Part shown: one piece after another, positions 6,174 to 7,111 of the stretch
How the letters are laid out: each line of letters opens with the position of its first letter
Position numbering within the stretch: the stretch's first letter is position 1
NCBI GenBank assembly: GCA_030608865.1
Contig: JAUWDI010000044.1
Span: 1-7,111 of the forward strand
Length of the DNA stretch: 7,111 nucleotides
Reading direction: 5' to 3'
Origin: Anaerolineales bacterium
GTDB lineage: Bacteria; Chloroflexota; Anaerolineae; Anaerolineales; E44-bin32
Program-made: the position numbers and the translations under genes
Notes under the pieces: generated by a model
The model's database searches: none
Told to the model about the DNA's origin: nothing
Seen by the model: the letters and a program-made list of their open reading frames with translations, nothing else

Positions 6174-7111
6174 ATGACGAAGGGATCTTCAAAGATTGCG
6201 AATTGGGCAATAGGCCTTCTTGCAGCAGCCTTTGTTCTCACTCTGCTGATAGCAGGGTTTGTATCGTTTTCTGTCGTACGTGATCTGACGGCTTCTTACA
6301 CGGGAGTGGGTTTGAACCCGTTCCAGGATATTGCTGGAGATGAGGGGGATGGACCTGCACCTCCAGGCGCGACGCCGACGGCGGTGAGGCTCGAAGCAGA
6401 GCCTCAGCCATGGGATGGGAAAGCGCGGGTGACTATCTTGGTGATGGGGTTGGATTACCGCGATTGGGTCGCCTCAGATGCAACCCCCAGAAGTGATACG
6501 ATGATGCTAGTGACAATAGACCCGATCACGCTGGAGGCAGGGATGGTGTCGATCCCCCGTGATTTATGGGTTGAGATCCCTGGTTTCAACCATAATCGTA
6601 TCAACACTGCCTATATGTTTGGTGAGGCGTACAACCTCCCTGGCGGCGGCCCCGCACTGGCCAAGCAGACCGTTGAAAACCTCCTGGGTGTTCCAGTTAC
6701 ATACTACGCGGTACTCGATTTCCACACATTTGAACGCCTGATCGATGAGATCGGCGGCATCGATGTTTTGGTGAAGGAGCGCATAAGGATTGCGCCGATA
6801 GGTCTTGAATCGTCGTATTTGGAGGCGAAAGCCTACCATTTGAACGGCGCGGAAGCCCTTGCTTACGCACGGGTACGAAAGAACGCCGGCGGGGACTTCG
6901 GCCGTGCAGAGCGCCAGCAGCAAGTGGTTCTAGCTGCATTGGACAGGGTTGTAGGATTTGATGTTCTTCCAGGCCTGGTTGCACGTTCACCGGCTCTCTA
7001 TCAAGAACTTGCGTCGGGGATCCGGACGAATCTAAGTCTGGAGCAGATTGTCTCTTTGGCCTGGCTGGTGTTGAAGATCCCTTCTGATGATGTCCAATCA
7101 GGGTATATTGG
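6174..7111 (+). CDS. LytR-CpsA-Psr (LCP) family protein, C-terminus off the window
   Basis: The frame runs without a stop from ATG 6174 to the right edge, giving 312 residues. AGGA (6161-6164) lies nine bases upstream. Residues about 10-33 form one transmembrane anchor, so the rest should lie outside the cytoplasm. A Pro/Ala/Thr-rich linker (about 60-72) precedes the LCP domain (about 84-255). Its hallmarks are 'RSDTMMLVTID' (106-116), 'SIPRDLWV' (126-133), 'RINTAY' (142-147), 'IDEIGGIDV' (190-198) and 'YARVRK...GDFGRAERQQQ' (231-250), with the arginines that bind the pyrophosphate of the lipid-linked substrate. LCP enzymes in other bacteria transfer teichoic acid, capsule or other glycopolymers from a polyprenyl carrier to the cell wall or to protein. 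Which polymer is used here is unknown, particularly if the host has an atypical envelope. After the domain a further region (about 256-312) continues beyond the window. No other envelope gene is visible beside it. Confidence 0.93.
   Translation, partial: MTKGSSKIANWAIGLLAAAFVLTLLIAGFVSFSVVRDLTASYTGVGLNPFQDIAGDEGDGPAPPGATPTAVRLEAEPQPWDGKARVTILVMGLDYRDWVASDATPRSDTMMLVTIDPITLEAGMVSIPRDLWVEIPGFNHNRINTAYMFGEAYNLPGGGPALAKQTVENLLGVPVTYYAVLDFHTFERLIDEIGGIDVLVKERIRIAPIGLESSYLEAKAYHLNGAEALAYARVRKNAGGDFGRAERQQQVVLAALDRVVGFDVLPGLVARSPALYQELASGIRTNLSLEQIVSLAWLVLKIPSDDVQSGYI

Noticed and set aside
6564..6990. Two overlapping minus-strand frames (119 and 97 codons)
   Set aside because: Both are antisense to the LCP domain, whose conserved motifs settle the coding strand and frame.
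1..7111. CRISPR array, insertion sequence, tRNA or rRNA gene, phage or defence genes
   Set aside because: By eye there are no regularly spaced direct repeats, transposase or integrase motifs, cloverleaf-like segments or conserved rRNA stretches anywhere in the window.

Overview
This 7.1-kb window looks like ordinary chromosomal sequence from a free-living bacterium. My best guess is a Chloroflexota (Anaerolineae-like) genome. That is an inference from the overall style of the proteins: a zinc-ribbon membrane protein with a Pro/Thr linker and a small C-terminal domain, an LCP-family envelope protein with an N-terminal anchor, and an ATP-type PEP carboxykinase. No rRNA, tRNA or single decisive marker gene is present to prove it.

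Layout. (1) Positions 1-714, + strand: the C-terminal three quarters of an EamA/DMT-type multi-pass transporter, cut by the left edge. (2) Positions 749-1765, - strand, convergent with the transporter: a predicted membrane protein with two N-terminal zinc ribbons, a long acidic linker, one transmembrane segment and a C-terminal domain with four cysteines. (3) Positions 1766-2126: a 361-bp divergent intergenic region holding a compact inverted repeat and a short coding-like remnant. (4) Positions 2127-3038, + strand: a cysteine-rich iron-sulfur protein with a CNCCxCCC motif followed by two 4Fe-4S ferredoxin motifs. (5) A promoter-bearing gap, then positions 3161-4378 (class I PLP-dependent aminotransferase, aspartate-aminotransferase-like) and 4375-6018 (ATP-dependent PEP carboxykinase, pckA). 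These two overlap by four bases (ATGA). (6) A 155-bp gap with weak secondary structure and a candidate promoter, then from 6174 to the right edge a LytR-CpsA-Psr (LCP) family protein, incomplete at its C-terminus.

How the genes may work together. The clearest functional unit is the aminotransferase-pckA pair. If the aminotransferase uses aspartate, it yields oxaloacetate, which PckA decarboxylates and phosphorylates to phosphoenolpyruvate. The translationally coupled pair would then form a short aspartate-to-PEP route, reversible in principle. A consensus -10 box (TATAAT) and a strong ribosome binding site lie directly before the aminotransferase. The iron-sulfur protein lies upstream on the same strand but has its own long leader and a 122-bp gap after it, so a shared operon is uncertain. 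The transporter, zinc-ribbon protein and LCP protein look functionally unrelated neighbours.

I found no mobile element, CRISPR array, phage gene or clear defence system. The least described items are the CNCCxCCC iron-sulfur protein and the zinc-ribbon membrane protein; neither amounts to a demonstrated new system.
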